Of a stretch of 64,000 nt of DNA, positions 34,773-47,704 are shown piece after piece. How positions within the stretch are numbered: the stretch's first letter is position 1; each line of letters opens with the position of its first letter. The notes beneath the pieces are model-generated. The model made no database searches, was not told where the DNA came from, and worked only from the letters and a program-made list of their open reading frames with translations. The DNA lies in NCBI GenBank assembly GCA_029547805.1, contig JAKPOP010000001.1:186001-250000 (forward strand), read 5' to 3'. The DNA is from Deltaproteobacteria bacterium. Its GTDB lineage: Bacteria > Myxococcota_A > UBA9042 > DTJE01. A program made the translations under genes and the position numbers.

Positions 34773-36071
34773 ATGGAGGACGGGCTTCGGTACGTCGATG
34801 CGGCACAGGTGGTGACGGACCTCGGGGGATTCCCGCCGGAGGTCCGGGAGGTCCTGGAGACGATCAACCGCAAGGTGGCCGCCGCGGAGTCGTTGGACCG
34901 GGTGATGGAGTTCCTCTGGGAGGCGACGCGGCCCCTGTGCCCCTGCGACCGGATCGGGCTGGCCTTCCTGGAGGACGGCGGGGCCCGGGTGGTGTCCCGG
35001 TGGGTCCGGGCCGACTACGAGCCCCTGCTGCTCGGTTCGGGCTACGGCGAGGAGACGGCGGGTTCGTCGCTGGAGGGGCTGCTGCAGGGGCGGCGGCTGC
35101 GGATCATCGACGACCTCCCGGCATACCTGGAGGCCCATCCCGACAGCCGTTCATCCCGGATCCTGGTCCGGGAGGGGGTGCGGTCCTCGATGACCTGCCC
35201 GCTGCTGGTCGAGGGACGGCCCGTCGGCCTGCTCTTCCGGTCGTCCAGGCGGCCGAGGGCCTACGGGGAGGCCGAGGTGGCGATGCACCTGGCAGTGGCC
35301 GAGCGGCTGTCCCTGGCCGTCGAGAAGGCCTGGCGCATCGAGCAGCTGGCTGCCGCCAACGCCGCCTACTCCGAGATGCTGGGCTTCGTGGCCCACGAAC
35401 TGAAGAGCCCCGTCGGGGCGATGGTGCTGGAGGCCCGGATGATCCTCGACGGCTATGCCGGCCCGGTCCCGGACGCCCAGCGGCGCCGGCTGGAACGCAT
35501 GGTGGCGAAGGGGGAGTACCTGCTGGGACTGGTCCGGGACTACCTGGACCTGGCCCGGGTCGAGGCCGGGGATCTGGCGCCGGCGGTCCGGGACGAGGTG
35601 GACCTGGCCGGCGAGGTGCTGGAGATGGCCATCGAGATCGCAGGCCCCCAGGCGGCCGACAAGGGCATCACCATCGATCGGGACTGGCCCGAGGCCCCCT
35701 TCCCGGTGGCGGTGGACCCGGACCTGATGCGCATCGTGGCCGTGAACCTGGTGGGCAACGGCGTCAAATACGGCCGGGAGGGGGGTCGGGTCCGGGTCTC
35801 GGCCCGGCGTACCGCCGAGGGCTTCCGGGTGGCGGTCTTCAACGAGGGTCCCGGCTTCCCCGAGTCGCAGCGCGGGCGGCTCTTCCGGAAGTTCAGCCGC
35901 GTGCAGGATCCCGAACTGATGCGCCGGAAGGGGACCGGCGTGGGGCTCTACACGGTCGCTCGCATCGTGCGCCTGCACGGGGGCCGCGTGGGCGCCGAGA
36001 GCGAACCGGGTTCCTTCGCCGAGTTCTGGTTCGAGATTCCCCAGCCGCCGGTGGTCGGTGGGGCCTCCTGA
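34773..36071 (+). CDS. Soluble GAF-domain sensor histidine kinase
   Basis: 432 residues, no transmembrane segments. GAF domain at ~30-185, then a short helix and HisKA domain with H-box FVAHELKSP (phospho-acceptor H208), and HATPase_c with N-box VNLVGNGVKYG, G1 NEGPGFPE and G2 GTGVGLYTV. It is therefore a cytoplasmic sensor, with the ligand of the GAF domain unknown. No response regulator gene is adjacent, so it is an orphan kinase. Promoter and GGGAGG support the start. The downstream gene is convergent. Confidence 0.93.
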   Translation: MEDGLRYVDAAQVVTDLGGFPPEVREVLETINRKVAAAESLDRVMEFLWEATRPLCPCDRIGLAFLEDGGARVVSRWVRADYEPLLLGSGYGEETAGSSLEGLLQGRRLRIIDDLPAYLEAHPDSRSSRILVREGVRSSMTCPLLVEGRPVGLLFRSSRRPRAYGEAEVAMHLAVAERLSLAVEKAWRIEQLAAANAAYSEMLGFVAHELKSPVGAMVLEARMILDGYAGPVPDAQRRRLERMVAKGEYLLGLVRDYLDLARVEAGDLAPAVRDEVDLAGEVLEMAIEIAGPQAADKGITIDRDWPEAPFPVAVDPDLMRIVAVNLVGNGVKYGREGGRVRVSARRTAEGFRVAVFNEGPGFPESQRGRLFRKFSRVQDPELMRRKGTGVGLYTVARIVRLHGGRVGAESEPGSFAEFWFEIPQPPVVGGAS

Positions 36072-36095
36072 CCCGGCAGGACCGTCAGGCCCGGC

Positions 36096-37076
36096 CTACC
36101 GTTCCAGCCACGCGACCTCGGCGAAGACCGGCCAGTGGTCCGAGGGGAACCGGAGCGGGTCCCCATACTGCGACAGGTCCATGTACCACCGCGTGACGGT
36201 CCAGGGGTGGGGATCGGCCAGGAAGATGTGGTCGATGTGGATGTCGTGGGACCAGGGCGGCACGGGGTCGATGTTGGAGATCTGCTCGGGGGCCGTGGCC
36301 AGGGCCCAGGCGTCCTGGAACCGGAAGCCGTCCTCGGCGAGACCGGTCGTCAGGATGCGGTAGGCCTCGCTGGAGGGCTCCGAGTTGAAGTCGCCGACCA
36401 GGACACCGGCAGGGAGGCCGCCAGCGGCACGGTGCGTTCCAGCACCATCGGCGCGCTGCGGGCCTGGGCGGGCTGGTTGTTGTCGAAGTGGGTGTCGATG
36501 AAGACCAGTTCGCGGCCCGATGGCCGGTCCAGCAGGCGCACCCAGTGGACCTGCCGCGGGATCACCTGCCCGTCGGCCAGGCCGACGGACCAGGGGATGT
36601 CGGGGGTCGGACTGAGCCAGTAAGTAGATGCCGTCGTCCAGTCGGGCGAAGCGGTCGGCGCGGTAGAGGATCGTCACGTCGGGGTTCGGCAGGTACCAGT
36701 CCTCCGGGTCCGTGAAGTAGAGGGCCTCCATCGGTCTGGGGGCCAGAGCCGCCACCTCGGCCACCTGGTCCGCGAAGAAGATCTCTTGGAGCCCCACCAG
36801 GTCCGGGTCGGCCCGGGCCAGGATGTCCCGGAAGGCCTCCAGGCGATCGGTCCAGGGGGCGTAGGCCGGGTCGCACCCGTCGCACAGGACGTTGAAGTCC
36901 AGCACCCGGAAGCGCGGGGGTTCCGGCGGGACGGAGGGATCCCCCGGGAGGTCGCCGGGGCCGTCGGAGGCGACGTCGGATCCGGGGTGGTTGTCTCCGT
37001 GGCATCCGGCCTGGGCGATCCAGCATGGCAGGACCAGACTCGCCGCGATCGCTCTCGGGAACCTGGCATGACCCAT
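36096..37076 (-). pseudogene. Endonuclease/exonuclease/phosphatase-family lipoprotein with two compensating frameshifts
   Basis: N-terminal signal and lipobox (AQAGC), an Asp/Pro linker, then the EEP fold: VLDFNVLC, DPDLVGLQEI and a late VGDFNSEP plus PSDHWPVFA. Between about 36620 and 36408 the correct reading lies in another frame, where VHWVRLL and ELVFIDTHFDNNQPAQARS are found. The first shift coincides with a 4-bp tandem duplication AGTA-AGTA (36619-36626); the second looks like a one-base loss near 36405-36410. Together they restore the frame, so a full-length protein with about 70 wrong central residues, including the THFD motif, would be made. Two assembly errors are the main alternative. 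The start at 37076 has GAGGGAGG upstream. Confidence 0.75.
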
Positions 37077-37348
37077 CCCGGCCTCCCTCGACACCCCGGC
37101 CGAGGATACACCCCTCGCAGGCCGCCTGCACCGGCCGGGATGCTGCGTGGCGGGTCGGTCTGACCGCGCCGAGGCGGGCGTTCGCCCATTGCCCTCGCCG
37201 CGACGTATCGATACCATTCTGGTTCTGGAGACACGGGGTGTGTGGATCGATTCTCGGGACCACCTGGGGATGGCAGAAGGGGGTCCCGTCTTGAGGTGTC
37301 CCGGCGGGTCATTGCACATCGCCGGAAGGGGTTGTCGGAGGTGGCGTC

Positions 37349-40300
37349 ATGAAGCAATCGCTGGCCTGGATGGTGGTTTGTGTGGTGGGGGCCATCGGGT
37401 GCGCCCCGGGGGGCGGGGGATTGGGGACCGACTCCGGGCCCCCGGGGGCCGATCTCTGGGACCCTGGGGTGCCAGGCGACATCGGTTCGCCCGATGGGTC
37501 GATCCTTCCGGACCCGGCCATGGATGCCGCGTCCTCCGATGCCGCCGGTCCGGTCGATGCCCTCGTCGCCTTCGATTTCGGGCCGGCCCCCGAGATCCCC
37601 TCTCCGCCGGTCGAGGAGAAGCCCTCGTCCTCGATCTGCGTCGATCCGGACGTCCCGGGCATCTCTCCGAGACCCCTCTGGGGACGCATCGTCCAGCCTG
37701 GCGCCGACGGCGGCGAGGCCATTCCCGACTACGTCGAGGTCTCCCGGAACTTCAACCTGGTCAAGAGCCTGAAGATCCTGGCCTCGGTGATGACGAAGGC
37801 CTCGAAGCGCATGCGGGTGGATGCAGAGGACCCCCTCTCGGGGGTCGTGGACGCCTTTCCCCCCGAGGCGACGGGTCACTGCATCTGCAACGGCTGCTCG
37901 CTGCAGGGCGCCGCGGCGACCGCCTGGGAGCAGGCGGAGCAGCAGGTCCAGGCCCTGTTCCAGGGCGACGGCGCGAATCTGCCCCCCATCGCGACGTTCC
38001 TGCAGGACCTGATCGACCACTTCCTGAAGCGCCTCGAACAGGGGTCCATCGAGGCCCTCCACGAGGTCGCGACGGTGGCCCCCATCCGCTGGAGGACGAT
38101 GGCCCAGGACCGGGCGGCGGCTCGGGTGAACGAGTTCCTGGCCGCCTGCCAGGTACCGCCGCTGCCGGCCCAGGACGTGGCGGACCTCACGGCGCAGGTC
38201 CAGGACCTGGCCCAGACCTTCCGGGACGAGATGGGTGATGTCCTGCAGGCCCTCCGGGAGGTGGACCTGCCGGCCCTGAGGCAGCAGGTCGGTGGGCTGC
38301 TGGACGATGCGAAGGCCCTGTGGAAGCAGTTTCGGCAGGTGGGGTCCCTGGGAGACCTCCTGGACAAGACCCGCTGGGATTCCGTCCGATCCACGGTCCA
38401 GAACCTCGTTCCCCGGGCCCGGGCCATTGCGCAGCAGATGGCTCCCCTGGCCGACGCCCTGGAGCAGGCCGTCCAGAACGTCGGGCCTTCCATCCAGCAG
38501 ACTGCATCGCAGGTCCAGGGCCTGCAGGGGGCCCTGACGACCCTGGCCCAGGCCGCCGGGAGCAGCCCCTGTGCCCAGGATGCCCAGGTCCTGGCCGCCC
38601 ACCTGGCCACCTTCCAGGCGCACCTCCAGCAGGACCTCCAGGACGTCGCCTCCACGGTGGCCCAGCAGACCGCCTCGGACCTCCGGGAGGTCGGACGGTC
38701 CGTGCTGGAGGATGGTCTCAGCGACCTCCAGGGCGCCACGATCGACGCCCTCGAGCAGCAGGTCGTGCAGCCCTACCTCAACATGCTCAACAACGGCCTC
38801 GAGGGGTGCCATCTGCGGGACACCCGGGCGGCCTGCGACCACTACTGCCAGGCCTACCAGGGGACGCTGGTCTGGCTGCCCAACGACTACTTCAAGACGC
38901 CCAGGGTCACCCCCTCCACGGTGGCCCAGGCGGGCCTCTTCGTGCTCAAGCAGATCGGCTGGCTGGACCAGGTCGTCCAGGGCATCCAGCAGTCCGGTTC
39001 CGGCGGGGCCCTGATGGAGGGCATCGGACAGGCGGCCCAGGTGGTCGGGTCCGCCGCCGAGATGCTGGCCAACTTCGCCGACCTGCTGGAACGCTTCCTC
39101 AAGCACGTGGACACCTTCACCGAGGGCTATCACCTCGGGGCCTATGACACCCTGCGGCCGCGTCTGCACCAGTGCGTCGGGTACGCTGGTCACGGCACCT
39201 TCGCCCAGATGGGCAACATCGGCGGGTCCGGGTTCCGGATCGGGGCCCGCTACACCTCCCACAACCTGAGCCGGAGCCACCGGGTCCAGGTCCGGACCGG
39301 CGGTTTCGGCGTGAGCGTGCTGGGGCGCAGCCTGAGCCTCGCCCCCAGCATCGAGATCAACACCCAGATCGAGGGCTGGCGGCTCTGGGACCCGACCCGG
39401 CCCTTCGGGCTGCCCGTCTCGACCCAGGTGACCGTGGGACAGATCGGCCGCTACGACCTCTTCCACCTGGTGGACGCCGGGGAACTGCAGGCGGCGGGCC
39501 TCGTGGACCAGAGTGGCCACGTGAACCTCTTTGTCCGCCCCCTCTATCCGACGACCTATCTGGACGACCAGGGGCAGACCCGGGTGTGGCCCCGGCCGGA
39601 GGTCCTGGCGCTGGTTCCCTCCGAGGGGAGCAGCACCGCGGTCTTCGGCGCCGGCCTCAACTTCGACCCGAAACTGAAGCCCATCCGCAAGGACCTGCCC
39701 ACCATCCAGATCTGGCCACCGTGGGTCACCGCGACGCCCTGGTTCCAACTGGCCGCGGCCCTGGAGTGGTTCTTCCAGGCGAATCGGTTCCTGGACCGCA
39801 TCCTGGAGCAGGTGAACCGCAACCTGCCGCCTGCGGACCGCCTGACTCCCGACGACCTGAAGCGGGACATGCATGCCTTCCAGGCGCCGGATCTCACCGG
39901 GGACGACGGCACCTCGGTCACCGTGGAGCCCTCGGCAGGGGTGGACCTCACGGTGGGGTTCAGCGTCTGGAAGGTCCGCTTCGGGGTGACTCTCGGGCTG
40001 GGCCTCGAGGTCTCCATCGAGCCGGGGGGCGCCGGCGGCATCGTAGACTTGAACGCCTCGCTGGTGGACACCCTCCGGCACTCGAATCCCCCCGAGGAGG
40101 CCCCGTGTTCGCCGGTCTACGTTGGCCGGACGTCCTACCAGTGCAACAACCGATTGTTCCGGGACTCGGAAGGCCAGTCCATCTCGCAGGCCGACTACTC
40201 CTGCGTCGCGGCCGGGGAGGGGTCCTGCTGCATCCAGATCGCCTGCGACCCGAAGGCCCCCCAGAAGTGCCAGGAGATTGGCCGCAAACTGGGCGTCGAG

Positions 40301-42526
40301 TGGCCCCTGGCGCTGTGCCTGGATGCCTGGACCGGCATCGACAAGCAGGTCTGTGCCCTGCTGAACCAGGGGCAGCAGGCCCAGGTGATCCAGGCGATCC
40401 AGGTGGCGAGCCAGTGGCTCGGCTACATGCCCTTCGGCACCGTCCCGCTCCGGGAGGCCCTGGTGGCGATCAAGAACGCCCTGGCCTCGTTCCAGGTCAC
40501 CGGGACCTGGGGATCGTCCCGGTGTGCCCATTCGGAGTGTCAGACCGCCTTCAGCACCGGGTGGATCAACCAGTCACCGCCCACCGAGTGCGAGACCCAC
40601 GGCTACTGCCTTGGCGGGGACGGGACTACGGAGCACGACCGGACCGAGGGCCAGTGCGGCAAGGAGGCGACCTTCGTTCCCTACCAGTGCGTGAAGACGA
40701 TCGAGGAGGACCTGGACCACTGGGAAGGGGCCGGCTGCTCGCCCCTGCAGCATGGCTATCCTTCGGCCTGCGGCTGTCTCCGGGACCAGGACTGCGTCGA
40801 GGGCCTGGAGGTCTGCGACCCGGTCACGGGCCGGTGTGCCTCGGCGTCGACCCAGGAGGCGATCTCCTGCCTCTGTGACGGAGGGGCCTGCCCCCCGGGG
40901 CGGGACTGCGTGGACGGGGCCTGCATGAAGCCCTGCGCGCAAGACGACGAGTGTCCCGGGCCCCAGGTCGTCTGCGCCCAGGGGCACTGCCGCCCGACGG
41001 CCTCGATTCCCACCGCCGAGCAGGTGGTCTCGGGCATCCGGGGCGTCGGTGCGCCGATGCACGCGGTGTCCACCTACGCGATGAGCACCCTGGACTTCAC
41101 GAGCCGCTTCCGCATGCACCTGACCATCGGTGCCGAGTTCAAGATCTTCGGCAAGAAGCGGTCCTGGAAGATCCTGGAACTGGCGAAGGCCTGGAACATC
41201 GGGCATCCCACCAGCAAGGCATGGTATCAGCCCGGACTGGAGGCCCGCTACCAGCACCAGTGCCAGTCCGTGGAGGGCGAGGGGGTGACCAACTACTTCC
41301 CCCATGGCCGGACCGACGACACGACGGGCCTGCTGGACCTCGCGGGGGCCACGGACCCCCAGCTGTGCCTGGCCGCGGCGAACGTCTGCCGCTATCCCGC
41401 CGAGGGGGCCTTCTTCGCCCAGTATCCCGATTTCGTGCCCCCGGACCAGGTCGGCCCCCGGAACACCTGCTCCACCGCGAACCCTGAGGCCTGCGAACTC
41501 GCGAGTTTCCTGGACTGGTGCACCGCCACGATGCCCGGGCGCGTCTCGGACCCCCATCCATCGACCTCCGAGGACATCTGGCAGGGAGTGTCGGACACGG
41601 TGGCCTGGGGCGAGGACGTGGGCATGGACCTCTGGGGCAGCGCCCAGTTGTGCATCAACGGCAAGGTCTGGACCCAGGCCCTCCTGGCCCTGCCCGGCAA
41701 CCTGGAGGCCCTGGACTGTCGCTACACGGACCCCCGGACCGCCATCACCTGGACCTTCCCCTGTGCGGACATCCACGAGCAGATGCTTCGGATCTGGGGG
41801 TGCCTGGACGTCCACGGCACGGTGCCCTATGCGAGCCAGATGGCCACCTATCCCGGCGCCCAGGTCTTCACCCAGTGGCAGGGCAGGGACGTGCTCGTGC
41901 TGGATGCCCTGTTCGATCCCGTGCCGATCGTGGACCCGAACCACGTGACGCCCAATGCCGTCGAGTGGGACCTCTCGCCGCAGCACCTGAAGCCGGCCAT
42001 CCGGCAATACTTCCAGCCGCCCCTGGGGGTGAACCTGGCGGACCTGTGGGTCCAGGGCCTGGCCGACTGCTTCGACCGGCGGTATCAGGACCCCCTGGAG
42101 ACCCGCTGCGAGTGTCAGCAGGATGCCGACTGCCTCGCCTGGGCCAGCCAGGGCCAACTGGTCCGGTGCGCCGCAGGAGCCTGCGAGGCCTTTGGCGACG
42201 GTCCCGACGGGGCAGCGACCTGGCAGCGGATGCAGTGTCCCGTGGTGGAACTGGGCGTCGAGGTCGTGGCGGGTCCCTGCTGCGGCGACGGCAAGGTCGA
42301 GTGGACCCAGGACCTGTCCTACGTCGAGGAGTGCGATGACGGCAATCTGGTGGACGGGGACGGTTGCTCGTCCCTGTGCCGGATCGAGGGCGAAGTCGGT
42401 CCCCCCTCCCGGATGGCCTGCGTGGACTGGATGAATCCCCAGTGCGAGCCTCGGCAGTGCCGTCTGCCCGGCGGCGAGGTCGGCCGTTGCGCCCGGACCG
42501 CCGCAAAGACCTGCGACTGCCTCTGA
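37349..42526 (+). CDS. Very large secreted lipoprotein with helical, beta and cysteine-rich regions
   Basis: 1725 residues. Signal peptide and lipobox (GAIGCAP, C18), Asp/Pro/Gly linker to ~90, then a long helical region (~200-590) rich in Gln, Leu, Ala and Asp, likely coiled coils. A beta-rich region follows at ~600-900 (HNLSRSHRVQVRTGGFGVSV ...). Repeated Cys modules lie at ~1110-1220 (CGCLRDQDCVEGLEVCDPVTGRC; DDECPGPQVVCAQGHC), and a DUF4215-like CGDGKVE...EECDDGNLVDGDGCSSLC motif at ~1645-1680. The cysteines imply oxidative folding outside the cytoplasm. It is probably a surface adhesin or scaffold; no enzymatic motif was found. GGAGG precedes the ATG. It is monocistronic. Confidence 0.88.
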   Translation: MKQSLAWMVVCVVGAIGCAPGGGGLGTDSGPPGADLWDPGVPGDIGSPDGSILPDPAMDAASSDAAGPVDALVAFDFGPAPEIPSPPVEEKPSSSICVDPDVPGISPRPLWGRIVQPGADGGEAIPDYVEVSRNFNLVKSLKILASVMTKASKRMRVDAEDPLSGVVDAFPPEATGHCICNGCSLQGAAATAWEQAEQQVQALFQGDGANLPPIATFLQDLIDHFLKRLEQGSIEALHEVATVAPIRWRTMAQDRAAARVNEFLAACQVPPLPAQDVADLTAQVQDLAQTFRDEMGDVLQALREVDLPALRQQVGGLLDDAKALWKQFRQVGSLGDLLDKTRWDSVRSTVQNLVPRARAIAQQMAPLADALEQAVQNVGPSIQQTASQVQGLQGALTTLAQAAGSSPCAQDAQVLAAHLATFQAHLQQDLQDVASTVAQQTASDLREVGRSVLEDGLSDLQGATIDALEQQVVQPYLNMLNNGLEGCHLRDTRAACDHYCQAYQGTLVWLPNDYFKTPRVTPSTVAQAGLFVLKQIGWLDQVVQGIQQSGSGGALMEGIGQAAQVVGSAAEMLANFADLLERFLKHVDTFTEGYHLGAYDTLRPRLHQCVGYAGHGTFAQMGNIGGSGFRIGARYTSHNLSRSHRVQVRTGGFGVSVLGRSLSLAPSIEINTQIEGWRLWDPTRPFGLPVSTQVTVGQIGRYDLFHLVDAGELQAAGLVDQSGHVNLFVRPLYPTTYLDDQGQTRVWPRPEVLALVPSEGSSTAVFGAGLNFDPKLKPIRKDLPTIQIWPPWVTATPWFQLAAALEWFFQANRFLDRILEQVNRNLPPADRLTPDDLKRDMHAFQAPDLTGDDGTSVTVEPSAGVDLTVGFSVWKVRFGVTLGLGLEVSIEPGGAGGIVDLNASLVDTLRHSNPPEEAPCSPVYVGRTSYQCNNRLFRDSEGQSISQADYSCVAAGEGSCCIQIACDPKAPQKCQEIGRKLGVEWPLALCLDAWTGIDKQVCALLNQGQQAQVIQAIQVASQWLGYMPFGTVPLREALVAIKNALASFQVTGTWGSSRCAHSECQTAFSTGWINQSPPTECETHGYCLGGDGTTEHDRTEGQCGKEATFVPYQCVKTIEEDLDHWEGAGCSPLQHGYPSACGCLRDQDCVEGLEVCDPVTGRCASASTQEAISCLCDGGACPPGRDCVDGACMKPCAQDDECPGPQVVCAQGHCRPTASIPTAEQVVSGIRGVGAPMHAVSTYAMSTLDFTSRFRMHLTIGAEFKIFGKKRSWKILELAKAWNIGHPTSKAWYQPGLEARYQHQCQSVEGEGVTNYFPHGRTDDTTGLLDLAGATDPQLCLAAANVCRYPAEGAFFAQYPDFVPPDQVGPRNTCSTANPEACELASFLDWCTATMPGRVSDPHPSTSEDIWQGVSDTVAWGEDVGMDLWGSAQLCINGKVWTQALLALPGNLEALDCRYTDPRTAITWTFPCADIHEQMLRIWGCLDVHGTVPYASQMATYPGAQVFTQWQGRDVLVLDALFDPVPIVDPNHVTPNAVEWDLSPQHLKPAIRQYFQPPLGVNLADLWVQGLADCFDRRYQDPLETRCECQQDADCLAWASQGQLVRCAAGACEAFGDGPDGAATWQRMQCPVVELGVEVVAGPCCGDGKVEWTQDLSYVEECDDGNLVDGDGCSSLCRIEGEVGPPSRMACVDWMNPQCEPRQCRLPGGEVGRCARTAAKTCDCL

Positions 42527-42881
42527 TCCGAAACGATCTTCTCTCCCGGGGCCCGCGTTCGAGACATCCGGCGGGAGGCCACGACCGGACGCGTCACCGG
42601 GCGGCGGTCACGGGGCCTGCCTCCTCGGGCAGGTGCTGTGGGAAATCGGTCCCGCGACGCTCCCGATGGGGCCCCGTGGGTCGTTGGCAAGGGCTTTCCG
42701 GGATGGACCCATCGGTCTCGGCGGCGGTGGCCGTTCTGATTCTTCAGGTCCAGCCCCCAGTCTCGCGCCTGATCGACATCGGCATGGTTGTTCTTGGAGG
42801 AGACCCGGCATTCATTGTAATCAAGAGGGATCAGGCGTCGGAGGCGCGTTGTGTGCCGGAGTCTCCTGGAACGTGCTCGTC
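42527..42881. other. Gene-free stretch before the clipped GGDEF gene
   Basis: 355 bases with no convincing coding signal on either strand. One plus-strand frame near 42815-42900 has an Arg-rich, Leu/Ala-containing reading that could be the decayed start of the diguanylate cyclase domain that follows, but it is not in frame with it and contains a stop. No promoter or hairpin stood out. Confidence 0.4.
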
Positions 42882-43337
42882 ATGTGGGCACCGAGTTCGC
42901 GGCGCCCGGCACCATCGTCAGACCGGGCGTTCTCGCTGGTTCTCATCGACATTGATCTGTTCAAGCGGGTCAACGACACCGTGGGGCACGTCGAGGGCGA
43001 CCGCCTCCTGCGACAGGTCGCGGGGCGGATGGCCGCAGACCTCCGTCAGGCGGACCTCGTCGGTCGGTATGGCGGGGAGGAGTTCGTGCTGTTGCTGCCG
43101 GAGACGCCGGTCGAAGGGGCGGTCGCCGTGGCCGACCGCCTGCGCCGTCGCATCGCCGACGAGCCCTTCCTGCTTCAGGGCGGACCTCGGGACATCACCA
43201 TCAGCCTGGGAGTCGCCACCCTGGCCGCCGGCGAGACGGTCCTGCTGGACGAGGTCCTCCGTCGCGCCGACGTGGCGCTGTACGACGCCAAGCACAGCGG
43301 CCGCAACCGGGTCGCCATCTGGCGCGGGGACCACTGA
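42882..43337 (+). CDS. Diguanylate cyclase (GGDEF) domain, truncated at its N-terminal end
   Basis: 151 residues from ATG 42882. The sequence from FSLVLIDIDLFKRVNDTVGHVEGDRLL through VGRYGGEEFVLLLPE (the GGEEF active-site loop) to ALYDAKHSGRNRV is a normal diguanylate cyclase core. The first helix and DxLTGLxNRR motif that open every intact GGDEF domain are missing, as is any sensor domain; the ~20 residues before the core do not fit the family. No good ribosome site is seen. It is therefore probably a remnant left by rearrangement at the left edge of the defence island, although a very short cyclase cannot be excluded. Confidence 0.65.
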   Translation: MWAPSSRRPAPSSDRAFSLVLIDIDLFKRVNDTVGHVEGDRLLRQVAGRMAADLRQADLVGRYGGEEFVLLLPETPVEGAVAVADRLRRRIADEPFLLQGGPRDITISLGVATLAAGETVLLDEVLRRADVALYDAKHSGRNRVAIWRGDH

Positions 43338-43445
43338 CTTCCCGTCGGCGGGTCTGGCAGGCCGGCAGGTCTTTCCGGATTGCGGGGCCGATCACGGGCA
43401 GGGCAGAAGCACCGCGAGAGGCAACACGGGATCCTCCGAATCAGG

Positions 43446-43451
43446 TACTAT
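43446..43451 (+). promoter_or_regulatory. -10-like box TACTAT upstream of the defence operon
   Basis: TACTAT 25 bases before ATG 43476. It is the only promoter-like element seen before the five-gene run, since all later gaps are 15 bases or less. No clear -35 was found. Confidence 0.35.
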
Positions 43452-43475
43452 CGGCCCCTGGTCATGGGGGTCCAG

Positions 43476-47041
<3,566 letters not shown>

Positions 47042-47045
<4 letters not shown>

Positions 47046-47689
47046 GCGCACCACCCCCGGAGCCCAAGGTCTATCACATCACGCACGTGCGCAACCTGCG
47101 TGGCATCCTCGACGCGAAGGGACTGTTGTCGGATGCGCGAATCACCGCGCAAGGCGGACCAAACCGGGGCATCGGCATGCCCATGATCAAGCAGCGGCGC
47201 CTCGAGCTCGAGGTGCCGTGCCATCCGGGAACCGTCGTTGCGGATTACGTCCCTTTCTATTTCTGCCCCCGATCCGTCATGCTCTACGTGCTGCACTGTG
47301 GCAACAACCCGGAACTGCGATATCGCGGCGGACAGGACCCGATCATCCACCTGGAAGGGGACCTTCATCGAATCGTGCAATGGGCCGGCACCAACGGCGT
47401 TCAGTGGGCCTTCTCCCTCTCGAACGCGGGCGCACGCCATGCGGAGTTCCGATGCAATCTCGACGACCTCTGTGAACTCAACTGGGAGGCCATCAACGCA
47501 ACGGATTTCCGTGACCAGGACCTGAAGGAAGGGAAGCAGGCCGAGTTCCTCGTGCACGGGTTCGTCCCATTCGACCTGATTGTCCGCATCGGGGTGAAGA
47601 GTCGGGAGGTCCAGGCAGAGGTGCTGCGTGAACTGGCCCAGACCCGCTATTCATCACCCGTGGATGTCATACCGGGCTGGTATTACTAG
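47042..47689 (+). CDS. darT: DarT-type ssDNA thymidine ADP-ribosyltransferase toxin
   Basis: 215 residues, the usual DarT length. Family hallmarks: YHITHVRNLRGILDAKGL at the start, NRGIG and QRR in the NAD-binding loop, VPFYFCPRSVMLYVL, and the catalytic glutamate in KQAEFLV (E168). DarT transfers ADP-ribose from NAD to thymidine in single-stranded DNA and blocks replication; with DarG it forms a toxin-antitoxin pair known to act in phage defence. Here the start overlaps the helicase stop (ATGA) and darG follows after 15 bases. All visible catalytic residues are intact, so it should be active. Confidence 0.95.
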
Positions 47690-47704
47690 TCAGGGAGGTG
47701 GATC

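Noticed and set aside
36674-40531. 1285-codon minus-strand frame
   Set aside because: Antisense to the giant lipoprotein; no domain or signal recognisable.
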